DNA of 64,000 bases from Flavobacteriales bacterium (GCA_020635815.1 JACJZB010000003.1:310001-374000), one strand, 5' to 3'; counted from the first letter of the stretch, positions 1-8,960 are shown. The notes: a model not told the origin generated them from the letters alone. Made by a program: numbers and translations.

Positions 1-1
1 A

Positions 2-340
2 GAACACCCAAGATTTACCTTTGAATTAATGATGTATTACTCGAAAGAGTTAAGAAATTCAGAAGCAAAAATAAAAAATTTGGCACAAATGAGTGTCAGA
101 GAAAAAGTGGTGGACTCATTATTATATACTGAGGAGTTATATTTGAATAATGAGTCAAAATCGATTCAAATAGATAGACAAGATTTAGCCGACATAGCAG
201 GAATTAATACAGAACAACTTTCTAGGGTTTTATCTGAATTAAAAAAAGAGAAGATTTTAACACTTCCTAAAAATGAAATTATAATTAACGACAGAAATCA
301 ACTCATAGAAATAGTCGAGCCATTCAATATTACCTACTAA
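2..340 (+). CDS. Crp/Fnr-family transcriptional regulator, C-terminal part (5' end outside window)
   Basis: The reading frame is open from base 2, ahead of the first ATG at 29, so the gene begins outside the window. The visible 112 or so residues are the end of the dimerisation helix and a Crp-type winged helix-turn-helix. The recognition region reads DLADIAGINTEQLSRVLSEL, followed by a short wing. The cNMP-binding-like sensor domain is missing, so the ligand (cAMP, oxygen or NO through Fe-S or haem) cannot be judged. It lies directly upstream of two nitrate/nitrite transporter genes. Dyad sequences with Crp/Fnr spacing lie between it and the first transporter, so it is a reasonable candidate regulator of this module; that is inference. 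Confidence 0.85.
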   Translation, partial: EHPRFTFELMMYYSKELRNSEAKIKNLAQMSVREKVVDSLLYTEELYLNNESKSIQIDRQDLADIAGINTEQLSRVLSELKKEKILTLPKNEIIINDRNQLIEIVEPFNITY

Positions 341-454
341 TTTTTTGGGCTGATAACCTTATATAATAATGATGCAAATCATTTCCCTATTTTCCTATTA
401 GTTTTTCATTCTTTACCAAACACTAGCTATCATTGATAGTTATGCGAGAGTTTT

Positions 455-474
455 ACTTGTTATATGATACAAGT
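455..474. promoter_or_regulatory. Perfect 20-bp palindrome upstream of narK-like gene, possible Crp/Fnr operator
   Basis: The site reads ACTTGTTATATGATACAAGT: two 6-bp half-sites around 8 bp. The inner TTGT-N8-ACAA spans 16 bp, the same geometry as classical Crp/Fnr sites. It lies between the Crp/Fnr gene and the first transporter gene, about 115 bp before the start codon. Function is inferred only. Confidence 0.35.
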
Positions 475-485
475 CATAAAATTAA

Positions 486-499
486 TTGTCAAATAACAA
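486..499 (+). promoter_or_regulatory. TTGT-N6-ACAA box upstream of first narK-like gene
   Basis: TTGTCAAATAACAA begins 103 bp before the start codon of the transporter. A near copy (12 of 14 bases) begins 102 bp before the porin start at 7439. A second matching block lies 24 bp further on in both regions (510-520 here). This suggests a shared regulatory site, plausibly for the adjacent Crp/Fnr protein. No exact TAnnTTTG -7 element was found here, which would fit an activator-dependent promoter. Confidence 0.45.
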
Positions 500-588
500 G
501 GTCTTATCTGATTCTTGTCAGAAATACTCAAATCACTTTCATATAATATTGTAGAGTAATATTTAGATAAATTAAAACTCATATAATT

Positions 589-2157
589 ATGGAAGCAAAA
601 GTAGATGATGGTAAGTTTAGATTGTTTGATCTCGCTAAAGAAGAAATTAAAATACTTCACCTTACGTGGATAGCATTTTTCCTAACATTTTTTGTTTGGT
701 TTAACTTTGCTCCAATGGCAAGTACCATGATGGAGAGTTTAGATTTCTTAACTCCAAAACACATTAAAACATTATTGATTTGTAACGTAGCTTTAACAAT
801 ACCAGGTAGGGTAATCATAGGAGCGATGGTAGATAAGTTTGGACCTAAACGGGTTTTTGCAATACTTATGATCGTAATGGCTGTTCCAGGTTTATTTTTC
901 GCATTTGGTACTACATTTGTTCAATTGGTTGTTTCTAGGTTATTCTTATCTGTTATTGGTGCTGGGTTTGTAATTGGTATTCGAATGGTAGGACAATGGT
1001 TTCCTCCAAAACATATTGGTACAGCCGAAGGGTTTTATGCAGGATGGGGTAATTTTGGTTCTGCAGCCGCAGCAGGTTTAATTCCTTTTATAGCTTTTAC
1101 AGTTTTTGGTGGAGAGGATGGTTGGAGATGGTCGTTAGCTACCAGCTCAATTTTATGTGCTATTTATGGTGTTGTTTATTTCATTTTTGCAAGAGATTTA
1201 CCCAAAGGTGGAGCTACAGAAGATTATCATTTTGTTGCGGCTAAAAAAATGGGTGCAATGCCTGTGTCTAGTTATAAAGATTTAGTACAGTACATTATAT
1301 GGTCATTTCCTTTATATGGAGCTTTAGGAGTTTTGGTGTGGAAACTAGGAGGGATGGAAGTAGAAGGAGTTCCAATGATTCCTAATACAATAGTTAACAT
1401 GATATATGTAGTACTAGGGTTATGGTACTTATATACTGTTTATGGTATTGTTAAAGAAAATTTACCTGCCTTAAAAAAAGGTATTCCAGAAGAAGAAAAA
1501 TACTCATGGAGCAGTGTTGCTGCTTTAAATAGTACATACTTCGCAAATTTTGGTGCAGAGTTAGCTGTAGTTTCTATGCTTCCAATGTTTTTCTTAACAG
1601 TATTTGAACCTTTAAGAAACGATGCAGGAGAACCAATTATGACCGTAACATTAGCAGGGTTGGTTGCAGGTTCATTTGCTTTTATTAACCTAATTGCTCG
1701 TCCGTTAGGAGGTTATTTGTCAGATAGAATGAGTAGTCGTAAAAACACGATGTTAATTTATATGGTGGGTATTACTATAGGGTTCTTTTTAATGGCTTTA
1801 ATTCCTAAGTATGGCGAGATAATAGACGGCGTACAAACTCTAGTTCCAATGTTTGATGGAATATGGTGGTTGGTAGTAGCCGTAATAATAACAATGGCAG
1901 CGTCTATGTTTGTGCAAGGGGCTGAAGGTGCAACATTCGCATTTGTTCCGCTTATTAATCATAGAATACAAGGTAAAATTGCAGGTATGGCGGGTGCTTA
2001 TGGTAATGTTGGAGCAGTGATTTACCTAACCATTTTTTCTTTTGTTGATGGTAAAACTTTCTTTTATATAGTAGCTGCAGGAGCTGCAATAAGCTGTTTG
2101 TTCTGCTGGTATATGTTAGAAGAGCCAAAATCTTCAAAAGAAGGACATGGTCACTAA
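589..2157 (+). CDS. narK: NarK-type nitrate/nitrite transporter (MFS), first copy
   Basis: A 522-residue inner-membrane protein of the major facilitator superfamily with about 12 membrane segments. The nitrate signature of the NarK/NRT family is visible around residues 150-165 (GFYAGWGNFGSA). Arginines expected to bind the anion are present in TM2 (R74 in TIPGR) and in the TM8 region (ARPLGGYLSDR). The predicted role is nitrate uptake or nitrate/nitrite exchange. The direction and the reductase served are unknown because no reductase is in the window. It has its own upstream region with dyad boxes, and a second, divergent NarK homologue follows 81 bp downstream. Family assignment is firm; substrate direction is not. 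Confidence 0.93.
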   Translation: MEAKVDDGKFRLFDLAKEEIKILHLTWIAFFLTFFVWFNFAPMASTMMESLDFLTPKHIKTLLICNVALTIPGRVIIGAMVDKFGPKRVFAILMIVMAVPGLFFAFGTTFVQLVVSRLFLSVIGAGFVIGIRMVGQWFPPKHIGTAEGFYAGWGNFGSAAAAGLIPFIAFTVFGGEDGWRWSLATSSILCAIYGVVYFIFARDLPKGGATEDYHFVAAKKMGAMPVSSYKDLVQYIIWSFPLYGALGVLVWKLGGMEVEGVPMIPNTIVNMIYVVLGLWYLYTVYGIVKENLPALKKGIPEEEKYSWSSVAALNSTYFANFGAELAVVSMLPMFFLTVFEPLRNDAGEPIMTVTLAGLVAGSFAFINLIARPLGGYLSDRMSSRKNTMLIYMVGITIGFFLMALIPKYGEIIDGVQTLVPMFDGIWWLVVAVIITMAASMFVQGAEGATFAFVPLINHRIQGKIAGMAGAYGNVGAVIYLTIFSFVDGKTFFYIVAAGAAISCLFCWYMLEEPKSSKEGHGH

Positions 2158-2194
2158 TGTGATACACATCATACTTACTTGAATAATGATATTA

Positions 2195-2202
2195 TACATT
2201 TG
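2195..2202 (+). promoter_or_regulatory. -7 element (TACATTTG) for second narK-like gene
   Basis: This is an exact match to the Bacteroidota -7 consensus TAnnTTTG in the 81-bp gap between the transporter genes, giving a predicted leader of about 30 nt. No well-spaced -33 TTG is seen. It suggests that the second transporter can be transcribed independently. Confidence 0.45.
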
Positions 2203-2238
2203 AATATAAACAACTTAACTAACTAAAATAAATAAATT

Positions 2239-3804
2239 ATGTCAGAAGTTAACATTAAAGATTGGGATGTCGAAGACGAAAGTTTTTGGAAATCCACAGG
2301 AAAAAAAATAGCGACTAAAAATTTATGGATATCAATTCCAGCACTTCTTCTAGCTTTTGCTGTGTGGATTATGTGGGGGATGTTGGTTACCTACATGAAA
2401 GATTTTGGCTTTACATTCGGAATGCTTGAGGGATTATCGCCAGGAACGCCAGAATATGAAGCTGCATTAGCTAACGTAAATAACATGTATTATACTTTAC
2501 CCGCAATAGCTGGTTTAGCTGGAGCAACATTACGTTTGCCTAATTCCTTTCTAATTTCTCTTGGAGGTGGTAGAAATGTAATTTTTGTTACTACAGCATT
2601 ATTAATAATACCTGCGGTAGGTGCTGGTATAGGATTGAGTGATTTAAATACATCGTATGAGTTTTTCGCTATTATGGCTTTATTATCAGGATTTGGTGGA
2701 GGTAACTTCTCATCTTCAATGAATAATATTAGTTATTTCTATCCAAAGAAAATGCAAGGTTATGCTTTAGGAATGAATGCTGGTATTGGTAATCTTGGTG
2801 TTGCAACTATGCAAAAATTAATTCCATTAGTAGTGCCTATGGTAATTTTTGCAGGAGCAGGTTCTGACATCACTTTAGAAGGTGTAAACTTTGCAGGTGT
2901 TCAAAATGCAGGATGGGTTTGGGTGCCATTGTTAGTTTTTTCGGTTGTAGCAGCATTTTTAGGGATGAATAATGTGATAACTGGAACGCCAGAGTTGCCA
3001 ACAACTGCACAAGGAGTTACTAAAACTTTGATAATGATATTGTTGGGAGTGGTGGCAGCAGGGGTTGGAGCTTACCTTTTGGTTGGCTTAAAAGTAAATA
3101 TGTGGATAGTACTACCTGTTGTTATTATAATAGCAGTACTGTTAATGAAGTATGCAACGCCATCAGCAATTAAACAAAACCTAAATAAGCAGTTATCAAT
3201 ATTAAGTGATAAACACAATTGGATAATGACTATTATCTACACCATGACTTTTGGTTCGTTTATCGGTTATTCTGCTGCTTTCCCAAAATTATGTCAAGAT
3301 ATTTTCCCAACAGCAGATTATCGCTTGTGGGTATTTATTGGTCCAGCTTTAGGTGCATTAGTTCGCCCTGTTGGAGGAATTATTGCAGATAAAGTAAATA
3401 GTGGTGCTAAAGTAACGATGTGGAGTACAATATTTCAAATTATAGCAGCATTAGCGGTAGCTTACTATGTTATTCAAGCAAGAAGTTCTGAAGACCCATT
3501 AGAATATTGGTGGCCTTTCTTTGGTGCATTTATGGTGTTGTTTATAACTACAGGTATTGGTAATGGTTCTACATTTAGAAGTATCCCATACATCTTTAGT
3601 AAAGAAAAAACAGGTCCTGTTTTAGGCTGGACAGCAGCAATTGCAGCTTATGGAGCGTTTATTATTCCTATAGTGTTCGGACAACAAATTAAAGCTGGGC
3701 ATGCTGAATACGCACTTTATGGTTTTGCAGTTTATTATGTAATCTGTTTAATTTTAAACTGGTGGTATTACCAAGGACCAAAAAGAGAATTTGATAATCC
3801 TTAA
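2239..3804 (+). CDS. narK: NarK-type nitrate/nitrite transporter (MFS), second copy
   Basis: A 521-residue MFS permease of the NarK family, clearly divergent from its upstream neighbour. The N-terminal NLWISIPALLLAFAVWIMW and the signature GMNAGIGNLGV (about residues 178-188) are typical of NarK1-like proteins. Candidate anion-binding arginines are in GATLRLPNSF (TM2 region) and ALVRPVGGIIADK (TM8 region). Tandem NarK1/NarK2-type pairs occur in other bacteria, where one member is often a nitrate/proton symporter and the other a nitrate/nitrite antiporter. Which is which cannot be decided here. A strong terminator follows 21 bp downstream. Confidence 0.93.
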   Translation: MSEVNIKDWDVEDESFWKSTGKKIATKNLWISIPALLLAFAVWIMWGMLVTYMKDFGFTFGMLEGLSPGTPEYEAALANVNNMYYTLPAIAGLAGATLRLPNSFLISLGGGRNVIFVTTALLIIPAVGAGIGLSDLNTSYEFFAIMALLSGFGGGNFSSSMNNISYFYPKKMQGYALGMNAGIGNLGVATMQKLIPLVVPMVIFAGAGSDITLEGVNFAGVQNAGWVWVPLLVFSVVAAFLGMNNVITGTPELPTTAQGVTKTLIMILLGVVAAGVGAYLLVGLKVNMWIVLPVVIIIAVLLMKYATPSAIKQNLNKQLSILSDKHNWIMTIIYTMTFGSFIGYSAAFPKLCQDIFPTADYRLWVFIGPALGALVRPVGGIIADKVNSGAKVTMWSTIFQIIAALAVAYYVIQARSSEDPLEYWWPFFGAFMVLFITTGIGNGSTFRSIPYIFSKEKTGPVLGWTAAIAAYGAFIIPIVFGQQIKAGHAEYALYGFAVYYVICLILNWWYYQGPKREFDNP

Positions 3805-3824
3805 TAAAAGAGGTCAACAAAACT

Positions 3825-3857
3825 AAAAAAGGGTTATGAATTTCATAACCCTTTTTT
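3825..3857 (+). terminator. Rho-independent terminator after second narK-like gene
   Basis: The arms GGGTTATGA and TCATAACCC form a tight hairpin flanked by A-rich sequence and followed by a T run. It separates the transporters from the DUF294 gene. Confidence 0.85.
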
Positions 3858-3890
3858 ATATAGAAGTAAATTTATAGATTAGATAACCAA

Positions 3891-5393
3891 ATGGAGCTTA
3901 AATCGGCATACGAAAAACAATTACTAGCCTTTACTGGTCAGGTAGGAGATTTGGCTCATAGAGAGATTAAAACAGTCGATTTTAATTGTTCACTTTCTCA
4001 GGCAGCTAAATTATTAATAAAGCCCACCATTAATTATTTGGTGGTGCTCAGAGGTAATATACCTGTGGGAATAGTTACCAAACAACATTTTTCTAGTTCT
4101 AAGTTAAATACCAATGAACTTTACACCGATTATGATTATGAATTTGTATCAAAAATTATGGATACAGACTTAATCTCTGTTCAAAAAAATAAACCAGTAT
4201 TTGATACTTTAATGTTTATGTTAAAACATAATATTAATTCACTTTTAGTGATGGATGGAGTAAAGTCGATTGGTATAATTACACAACAAGATTGGCTTTC
4301 TGTACAAGTTAATTACCCAACTCAATTAATTAAAAAAATACGAGAAGCTGAGAGTATTTTAGAACTTTCAAAATTAAGAAAAGAAAGTAAAAAAGTAATA
4401 TGGAACACTTTTGAAGAGGAGGAAAATGCCGTTTCTTTAACCTATATTATTACAGTTGTAAATGATGCAATTGGCAAAAGAATTCAACAATTGGCTTTGT
4501 TAGAAATGGAAGCAAAAGGAAGAGGGGTTCCTCCTGTAAAGTTTGCATGGATAGGAATGGGAAGTGAAGGAAGAAAAGCTCAAACAATTAGAACAGACCA
4601 AGACAATGGAATTATATTTGAAGATGTAGCAGTAGGAAAGTATAAAAAGGTGAAAAATTGGTTTTTAGCTTATGCCGAAATAGTTGTTAAAGGACTGAAT
4701 GAGTGTGGATTTCCTTTGTGTGTAGGGAATATAATGGCTACCAATCCTGATTTATGTAACTCATTAAGTAAATGGAAAGAACATTTTGAATTTATTATTA
4801 CAAAAGCTGATGCGAAACAATTGCTAGAAGCTTCCATCTATTTTGACTTTAGATGTATTTACGGAGAAGATAAACTAACAAATGAACTATGGGATTATTT
4901 GTTTAAACGAATGAAGGTGCACAATTTTTTTATGCGTCATTTTTCGGAGAATTTATTAGAAGCAAGCCGCCCGCCAGTTAGAAAATGGCAATGGAGAATG
5001 CCAAGTATTTTTAAAATAATACCTCCACCATTTGATATAAAACGAGAAGGAACAGCACCGTTGGATGCCGCAATTAGATTATTGGCATTACATAACGAAA
5101 TTAAAGAAACGAACACGCTTAAACGATTGCAACGAATTTTAGAAAAAGGAAACATGCCTAAAGCTATGGCAGATAGTGTGCATGTGGCTTTTGATTTTAT
5201 TCTTAAATTAAGGTTTAAATTAGAGTTTACGATGGAGAATGAAGTTAATAGTTCAGACCATGCTGTTGATCCAAAAGATTTAAGTCCTATTGAATTAAGA
5301 AAGCTTAAAGAAGCCTTAAAAACTATTTACGAACTACAAGATTATGCCTTTAAAGAAGTTACTGAAATGAGCATACCTTGGTCAATGAAATAA
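3891..5393 (+). CDS. CBS-domain and DUF294 nucleotidyltransferase-like signalling protein
   Basis: A 500-residue soluble protein. Residues about 15-145 form a tandem CBS pair, a module that usually senses adenine nucleotides. Residues about 170-310 are a DUF294 nucleotidyltransferase-like domain of the GlnD fold, with GSEGR and the metal-binding TDQDNG (D236, D238). Residues about 340-490 are the helical DUF294 C-terminal domain. The cyclic-nucleotide domain found at the N-terminus of many homologues is absent. Both aspartates are kept, so it may be catalytically active. The substrate is unknown; by GlnD analogy it could modify a protein partner. The next gene starts 3 nt after the stop, so the two are surely co-transcribed. 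Confidence 0.85.
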   Translation: MELKSAYEKQLLAFTGQVGDLAHREIKTVDFNCSLSQAAKLLIKPTINYLVVLRGNIPVGIVTKQHFSSSKLNTNELYTDYDYEFVSKIMDTDLISVQKNKPVFDTLMFMLKHNINSLLVMDGVKSIGIITQQDWLSVQVNYPTQLIKKIREAESILELSKLRKESKKVIWNTFEEEENAVSLTYIITVVNDAIGKRIQQLALLEMEAKGRGVPPVKFAWIGMGSEGRKAQTIRTDQDNGIIFEDVAVGKYKKVKNWFLAYAEIVVKGLNECGFPLCVGNIMATNPDLCNSLSKWKEHFEFIITKADAKQLLEASIYFDFRCIYGEDKLTNELWDYLFKRMKVHNFFMRHFSENLLEASRPPVRKWQWRMPSIFKIIPPPFDIKREGTAPLDAAIRLLALHNEIKETNTLKRLQRILEKGNMPKAMADSVHVAFDFILKLRFKLEFTMENEVNSSDHAVDPKDLSPIELRKLKEALKTIYELQDYAFKEVTEMSIPWSMK

Positions 5394-5396
5394 AAT

Positions 5397-7253
5397 ATGA
5401 AAATGACAACACGACAAAAACACTGGTTCTTTTTTATTGCAACAGCCATTGGAGCTATTGTAGTTGTAAATCTTTTTATTTTATTGTTGTGGACGGATAT
5501 GAGCGAGGAAGAACGCATACATGGGAAGGAAGTTTTTGGAAGAGTTGTTATTTATGGCTCTTTTGCTATGCTAGTTTTATTTTTTATTAGTTCTCAATTT
5601 ATCCTATATATTTTTAGAAATTATATATCGCCAATAGAAGCCCTAACAGAAGAAACAAGGTTGATTACTTTGGCAAATGCGAAATATAGAATAAAGCCTG
5701 TCGGAGCACTAGAAACGCACAATTTAACTAGCGTTATTAACGACTTAGCAGATGCTTATATCTCATTAAAATCAGATGTTAAAAATATTGTTACTGAATC
5801 AAAAGCAGGTTTTGAAGATGAAAAATTAAGGTTAGAAGCCTTGATGGATGTTATTTCAGAAGGAGCAATTATTTGTAGTAACGATGGCCGAATATTAATG
5901 GCAAATCATAAAGCCTATGAAATTTTTAACTCAGTTGAGCATAATGAAGTTGGTCGTTTTACAAGATTAGGGATTGGCAAATCATTATTTAGCGTATTAA
6001 ATAGAGTTCCATTGGCTTATGCAATGGAAGAACTTTATGAAGGTTTAAATAATGAACGAAAATCATCAAGTTTTAATTTTATTACCACCCGTTATAAGGT
6101 TCAATATTTAAATGTAAAAATTTCGCCCATTGTTAAAAAACAGGAAGCAGATGCTATTACAGGTTATGTAATTGTGTTTAATGAAATTACACAACAGATT
6201 TATAATAACCAATTTATAGGCTTTGAAAGCCAAGAAATTATACTAGATGAAATTACATCCATAGTAAATATGAAAACTCATAATAAATACAACTTTATAA
6301 CAGAAAATGGTATTTGGATTAAAATTAGCGACAAGCTTGTGATTGAGTTATTAATTGAATTATCGGATTATTTAAATAACTTAAATGTGAAAACAATTGG
6401 GTTGGGAATGTCAGAGCAACAAAACCTACAAATTAACTGGAGAGGATGTGAAGCTAACTTTAAATCAGTAAATGATGATTTTAATAAGTTGATTTTGCGT
6501 CAATCATGTAAAGAAAACCATGCTTTATTAGAGCTGAAAATAGCCGCGACTCAACAAGAAAATGAATTGAAAATTATTGATGACAGGGAATCACGACCAA
6601 TATTTTACGATACAAAATTATTCGATGAATCGAAACAAAGCACAGCGTTAGATGATAAATTGCTTAAAGATTTAACCTTTGTAGTTTTTGATACAGAAAC
6701 AACAGGTTTAGATCCCGTAGGTGGTGATGAAATTATTTCTATTGCAGGAGTTCGTGTTCATAACGGAAAAATAATTGAAGATGAAATTTTTGATGAGTTG
6801 GTTAATCCTCAACGTAGCATTCCATTAACTTCACTCGAAATACATGAAATATATCCAGAGATGTTAAAAGATAAATTAACCATAGAGAAAGTGTTGCCGT
6901 TATTTCATGAGTTTGCTGATAATACAATACTTGTAGCTCATAACGCTGCTTTTGATATGCGATTTATTCAACTAAAAGAAAAGCAATCTGGTGTTAAATT
7001 TATCAATCCTGTTTTAGATACTTTATTGCTTTCAGCTATTTGTCATTCAAAACAAGAGCTACATAATTTAGAAGATATTGCTCACAAGTGTGGTGTTGAA
7101 ATTGTAGGCAGGCATACAGCTTTAGGAGATTCTATTGTAACGGCAGAAGTATTCTTAAAGTTAATACCAATTTTAGAAGCAATGGGATTAAAAACCTTAG
7201 GAGATGTAAGGAAAGCATCCTCAAAAACCGCCTTCTCCAAACTACGATTTTAA
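5397..7253 (+). CDS. Membrane PAS sensor fused to a DnaQ-like 3'-5' exonuclease
   Basis: 618 residues. Two membrane segments (about 10-30 and 48-72) are followed by a HAMP-like linker and a PAS domain (about 140-265). A region at about 275-400 resembles a degraded histidine-kinase ATPase: a helix rich in L/I (SDKLVIELLIELSDYL) is present, but no phospho-acceptor H-box or G boxes can be seen. Residues about 425-600 form a complete DEDDh exonuclease of the DnaQ (PolIII epsilon) family: FDTETTGL (D432, E434), HNAAFD (D520) and H573/D578. The start overlaps nothing and follows the DUF294 gene by 3 nt. The natural substrate is unknown. A signalling role beside the transporters is inferred from context; a replication role is unlikely. 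Confidence 0.85.
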   Translation: MKMTTRQKHWFFFIATAIGAIVVVNLFILLLWTDMSEEERIHGKEVFGRVVIYGSFAMLVLFFISSQFILYIFRNYISPIEALTEETRLITLANAKYRIKPVGALETHNLTSVINDLADAYISLKSDVKNIVTESKAGFEDEKLRLEALMDVISEGAIICSNDGRILMANHKAYEIFNSVEHNEVGRFTRLGIGKSLFSVLNRVPLAYAMEELYEGLNNERKSSSFNFITTRYKVQYLNVKISPIVKKQEADAITGYVIVFNEITQQIYNNQFIGFESQEIILDEITSIVNMKTHNKYNFITENGIWIKISDKLVIELLIELSDYLNNLNVKTIGLGMSEQQNLQINWRGCEANFKSVNDDFNKLILRQSCKENHALLELKIAATQQENELKIIDDRESRPIFYDTKLFDESKQSTALDDKLLKDLTFVVFDTETTGLDPVGGDEIISIAGVRVHNGKIIEDEIFDELVNPQRSIPLTSLEIHEIYPEMLKDKLTIEKVLPLFHEFADNTILVAHNAAFDMRFIQLKEKQSGVKFINPVLDTLLLSAICHSKQELHNLEDIAHKCGVEIVGRHTALGDSIVTAEVFLKLIPILEAMGLKTLGDVRKASSKTAFSKLRF

Positions 7254-7336
7254 TGATTTGGGTCATACTTATTTTTACTAACCCTCATTAATCATTTCTT
7301 TTGTTTAGGCTATTATGAGTAGTGTCATGTTTTAAC

Positions 7337-7350
7337 TTGTCATAAAACAA
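7337..7350 (+). promoter_or_regulatory. TTGT-N6-ACAA box upstream of the porin gene
   Basis: TTGTCATAAAACAA begins 102 bp before the porin start codon. It matches the box at 486-499 in 12 of 14 positions and at the same distance from the start. A second shared block (7361-7371, similar to 510-520) lies at the same 24-bp offset. This suggests that porin and transporter belong to one regulon. Confidence 0.45.
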
Positions 7351-7438
7351 TTTCTCAATTGACTCTTCTCATGTTTAGGAAGAATCCTCTATGCTACCTT
7401 TATAAGGTATTAATAGATAATAATTAAACATTAAAAAT

Positions 7439-8911
7439 ATGAAACTTACAAAAAAACTATTATTAGGAGGTGCGATGGTTTTGGCAGCTACTCCATCATT
7501 TGCACAATTTACCTTAGATGGTGAAATTAGACCGAGATTTGAATATCGTCACGGATTTCAATCGGTAGCAGATTCAAATCAAGCAAATGCAGCCTTTGTT
7601 GAACAAAGAACTCGTTTAAATTTTGGGTACAAAGCAGAGGGGTATATTTTTAAAGTAACAGTACAAGATATCCATGTATGGGGTTCTCAGCCGCAACTAA
7701 TTAATACTCAAAACAAATTGAATGGTGATGGGTCATATTTATCATTGCATGAAGCTTGGGGGCAGGCAATAATGTCAGAAAATTGGGCATTAAAATTTGG
7801 TCGTCAAGAAATAGCTTTAGATGACCATAGAATTTTGGGTAATGTGGGATGGGCACAGCAAGCACGAAGCCATGATGCGGCAATTTTAAAATTTAATAAA
7901 AATAAATTTAAAGCTGATTTAGGGGTAGCTTACAATCAAGATAAGGTTCAATCAGCAACAACAGAAGCTCAGTTTGGTTCGTACAAAGCTTTCCAGTATT
8001 TATGGTTACATAACGATTTTGGAGAAAATTTTGGTGCTAGCGTGTTGTTTTTAAATAATGGTAAAGAACAATTGGATTATGATAGTACAATGTTTTACGC
8101 AAATGGTTCGCCTGTAGAAACTTATTATACTGATAATTATAGCCAAACAATAGGTACACGTTTAACTTATAAAAAAAATAAATTAGCAGCAAACGGAGCT
8201 TTTTATACGCAAATGGGAGTTGATGGAAATAGGAATATTTACTACTCTGATGCACAAGGTGAGTATGAAAAAGAAATAGCAGGGATGAACTTTGGATTAG
8301 ATATTTCTTACCAAATTACCGATAAATTTTCTGCAACTGCCGGATTTGAATACATGACAGGTCAAAGTCAAACAGACACAAACGCTTCATATTTAAGAAC
8401 AAACCATGCTTTTACTCCCTTTTATGGTACTAACCACAAATTTAACGGACACATGGATTATTTCTATGTAGGTAATCCTCACGGGAATGTTGGATTGCGA
8501 GATATCTTCTTAAAATTAAAATATACAGGAGAAAAATTTTGGGTAGGAGCTGATGCTCACATGTTTGCAGCTACTGCTGACGTTTGGGATGGGTATAAGT
8601 ATGGAAAAGATTTAACAGATGCAATTGCAGCTGGCCAATCTACCACAACTATTGTAGATAACAAATACAAAGATTATAAAATGGATGCTAATTTAGGGAT
8701 GGAACTTGATTTAAGTTTTGGGTTTAACTTAGCAAAAGGAGTAGCATTTAAAGGTGGTTATTCTATGATGATGGCTACAGAAACTTTAGCTTATGTGAAA
8801 GGAGTAACGTATAAAACCGGAGCAAATGCAGGTCAAGGAAGAACAGATCAGATGAATGGTTGGGGATGGGCTATGATTGTTATTCAACCTAAGTTTATAA
8901 CAGGAGAATAA
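7439..8911 (+). CDS. Alginate-export-type outer-membrane porin
   Basis: A 490-residue outer-membrane beta-barrel with a clear signal peptide (first 22 residues, ending ATPSFA). The mature protein has alternating aromatic and polar strands and resembles the alginate_exp porin family (AlgE/OprD-like), which in Bacteroidota commonly accompanies anion transport or respiration genes. Here it may let nitrate or nitrite cross the outer membrane. That role is inferred from its neighbours and its shared upstream boxes, since no substrate can be read from the sequence. It has a long leader region, and a terminator lies 20 bp after the stop. Confidence 0.8.
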   Translation: MKLTKKLLLGGAMVLAATPSFAQFTLDGEIRPRFEYRHGFQSVADSNQANAAFVEQRTRLNFGYKAEGYIFKVTVQDIHVWGSQPQLINTQNKLNGDGSYLSLHEAWGQAIMSENWALKFGRQEIALDDHRILGNVGWAQQARSHDAAILKFNKNKFKADLGVAYNQDKVQSATTEAQFGSYKAFQYLWLHNDFGENFGASVLFLNNGKEQLDYDSTMFYANGSPVETYYTDNYSQTIGTRLTYKKNKLAANGAFYTQMGVDGNRNIYYSDAQGEYEKEIAGMNFGLDISYQITDKFSATAGFEYMTGQSQTDTNASYLRTNHAFTPFYGTNHKFNGHMDYFYVGNPHGNVGLRDIFLKLKYTGEKFWVGADAHMFAATADVWDGYKYGKDLTDAIAAGQSTTTIVDNKYKDYKMDANLGMELDLSFGFNLAKGVAFKGGYSMMMATETLAYVKGVTYKTGANAGQGRTDQMNGWGWAMIVIQPKFITGE

Positions 8912-8931
8912 AAAATAGCTTTATAAAAACG

Positions 8932-8960
8932 AAAAAGCCACTCATTAGAGTGGCTTTTTT
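8932..8960. terminator. Bidirectional terminator between porin and SRPBCC gene
   Basis: The arms GCCACTC and GAGTGGC surround a 4-nt loop, with A-rich sequence before and a T run after. It serves the porin on + and the convergent SRPBCC/pyrE operon on -. Confidence 0.85.

Noticed and set aside
460..660. Small minus-strand frame opposite the narK leader
   Set aside because: It overlaps the regulatory region and the narK start, with no homology pattern; a shadow frame.
5397..7253. DNA polymerase III epsilon subunit (dnaQ)
   Set aside because: The exonuclease is fused to a membrane PAS sensor and lies beside transporters, so a replisome proofreading role is unlikely.
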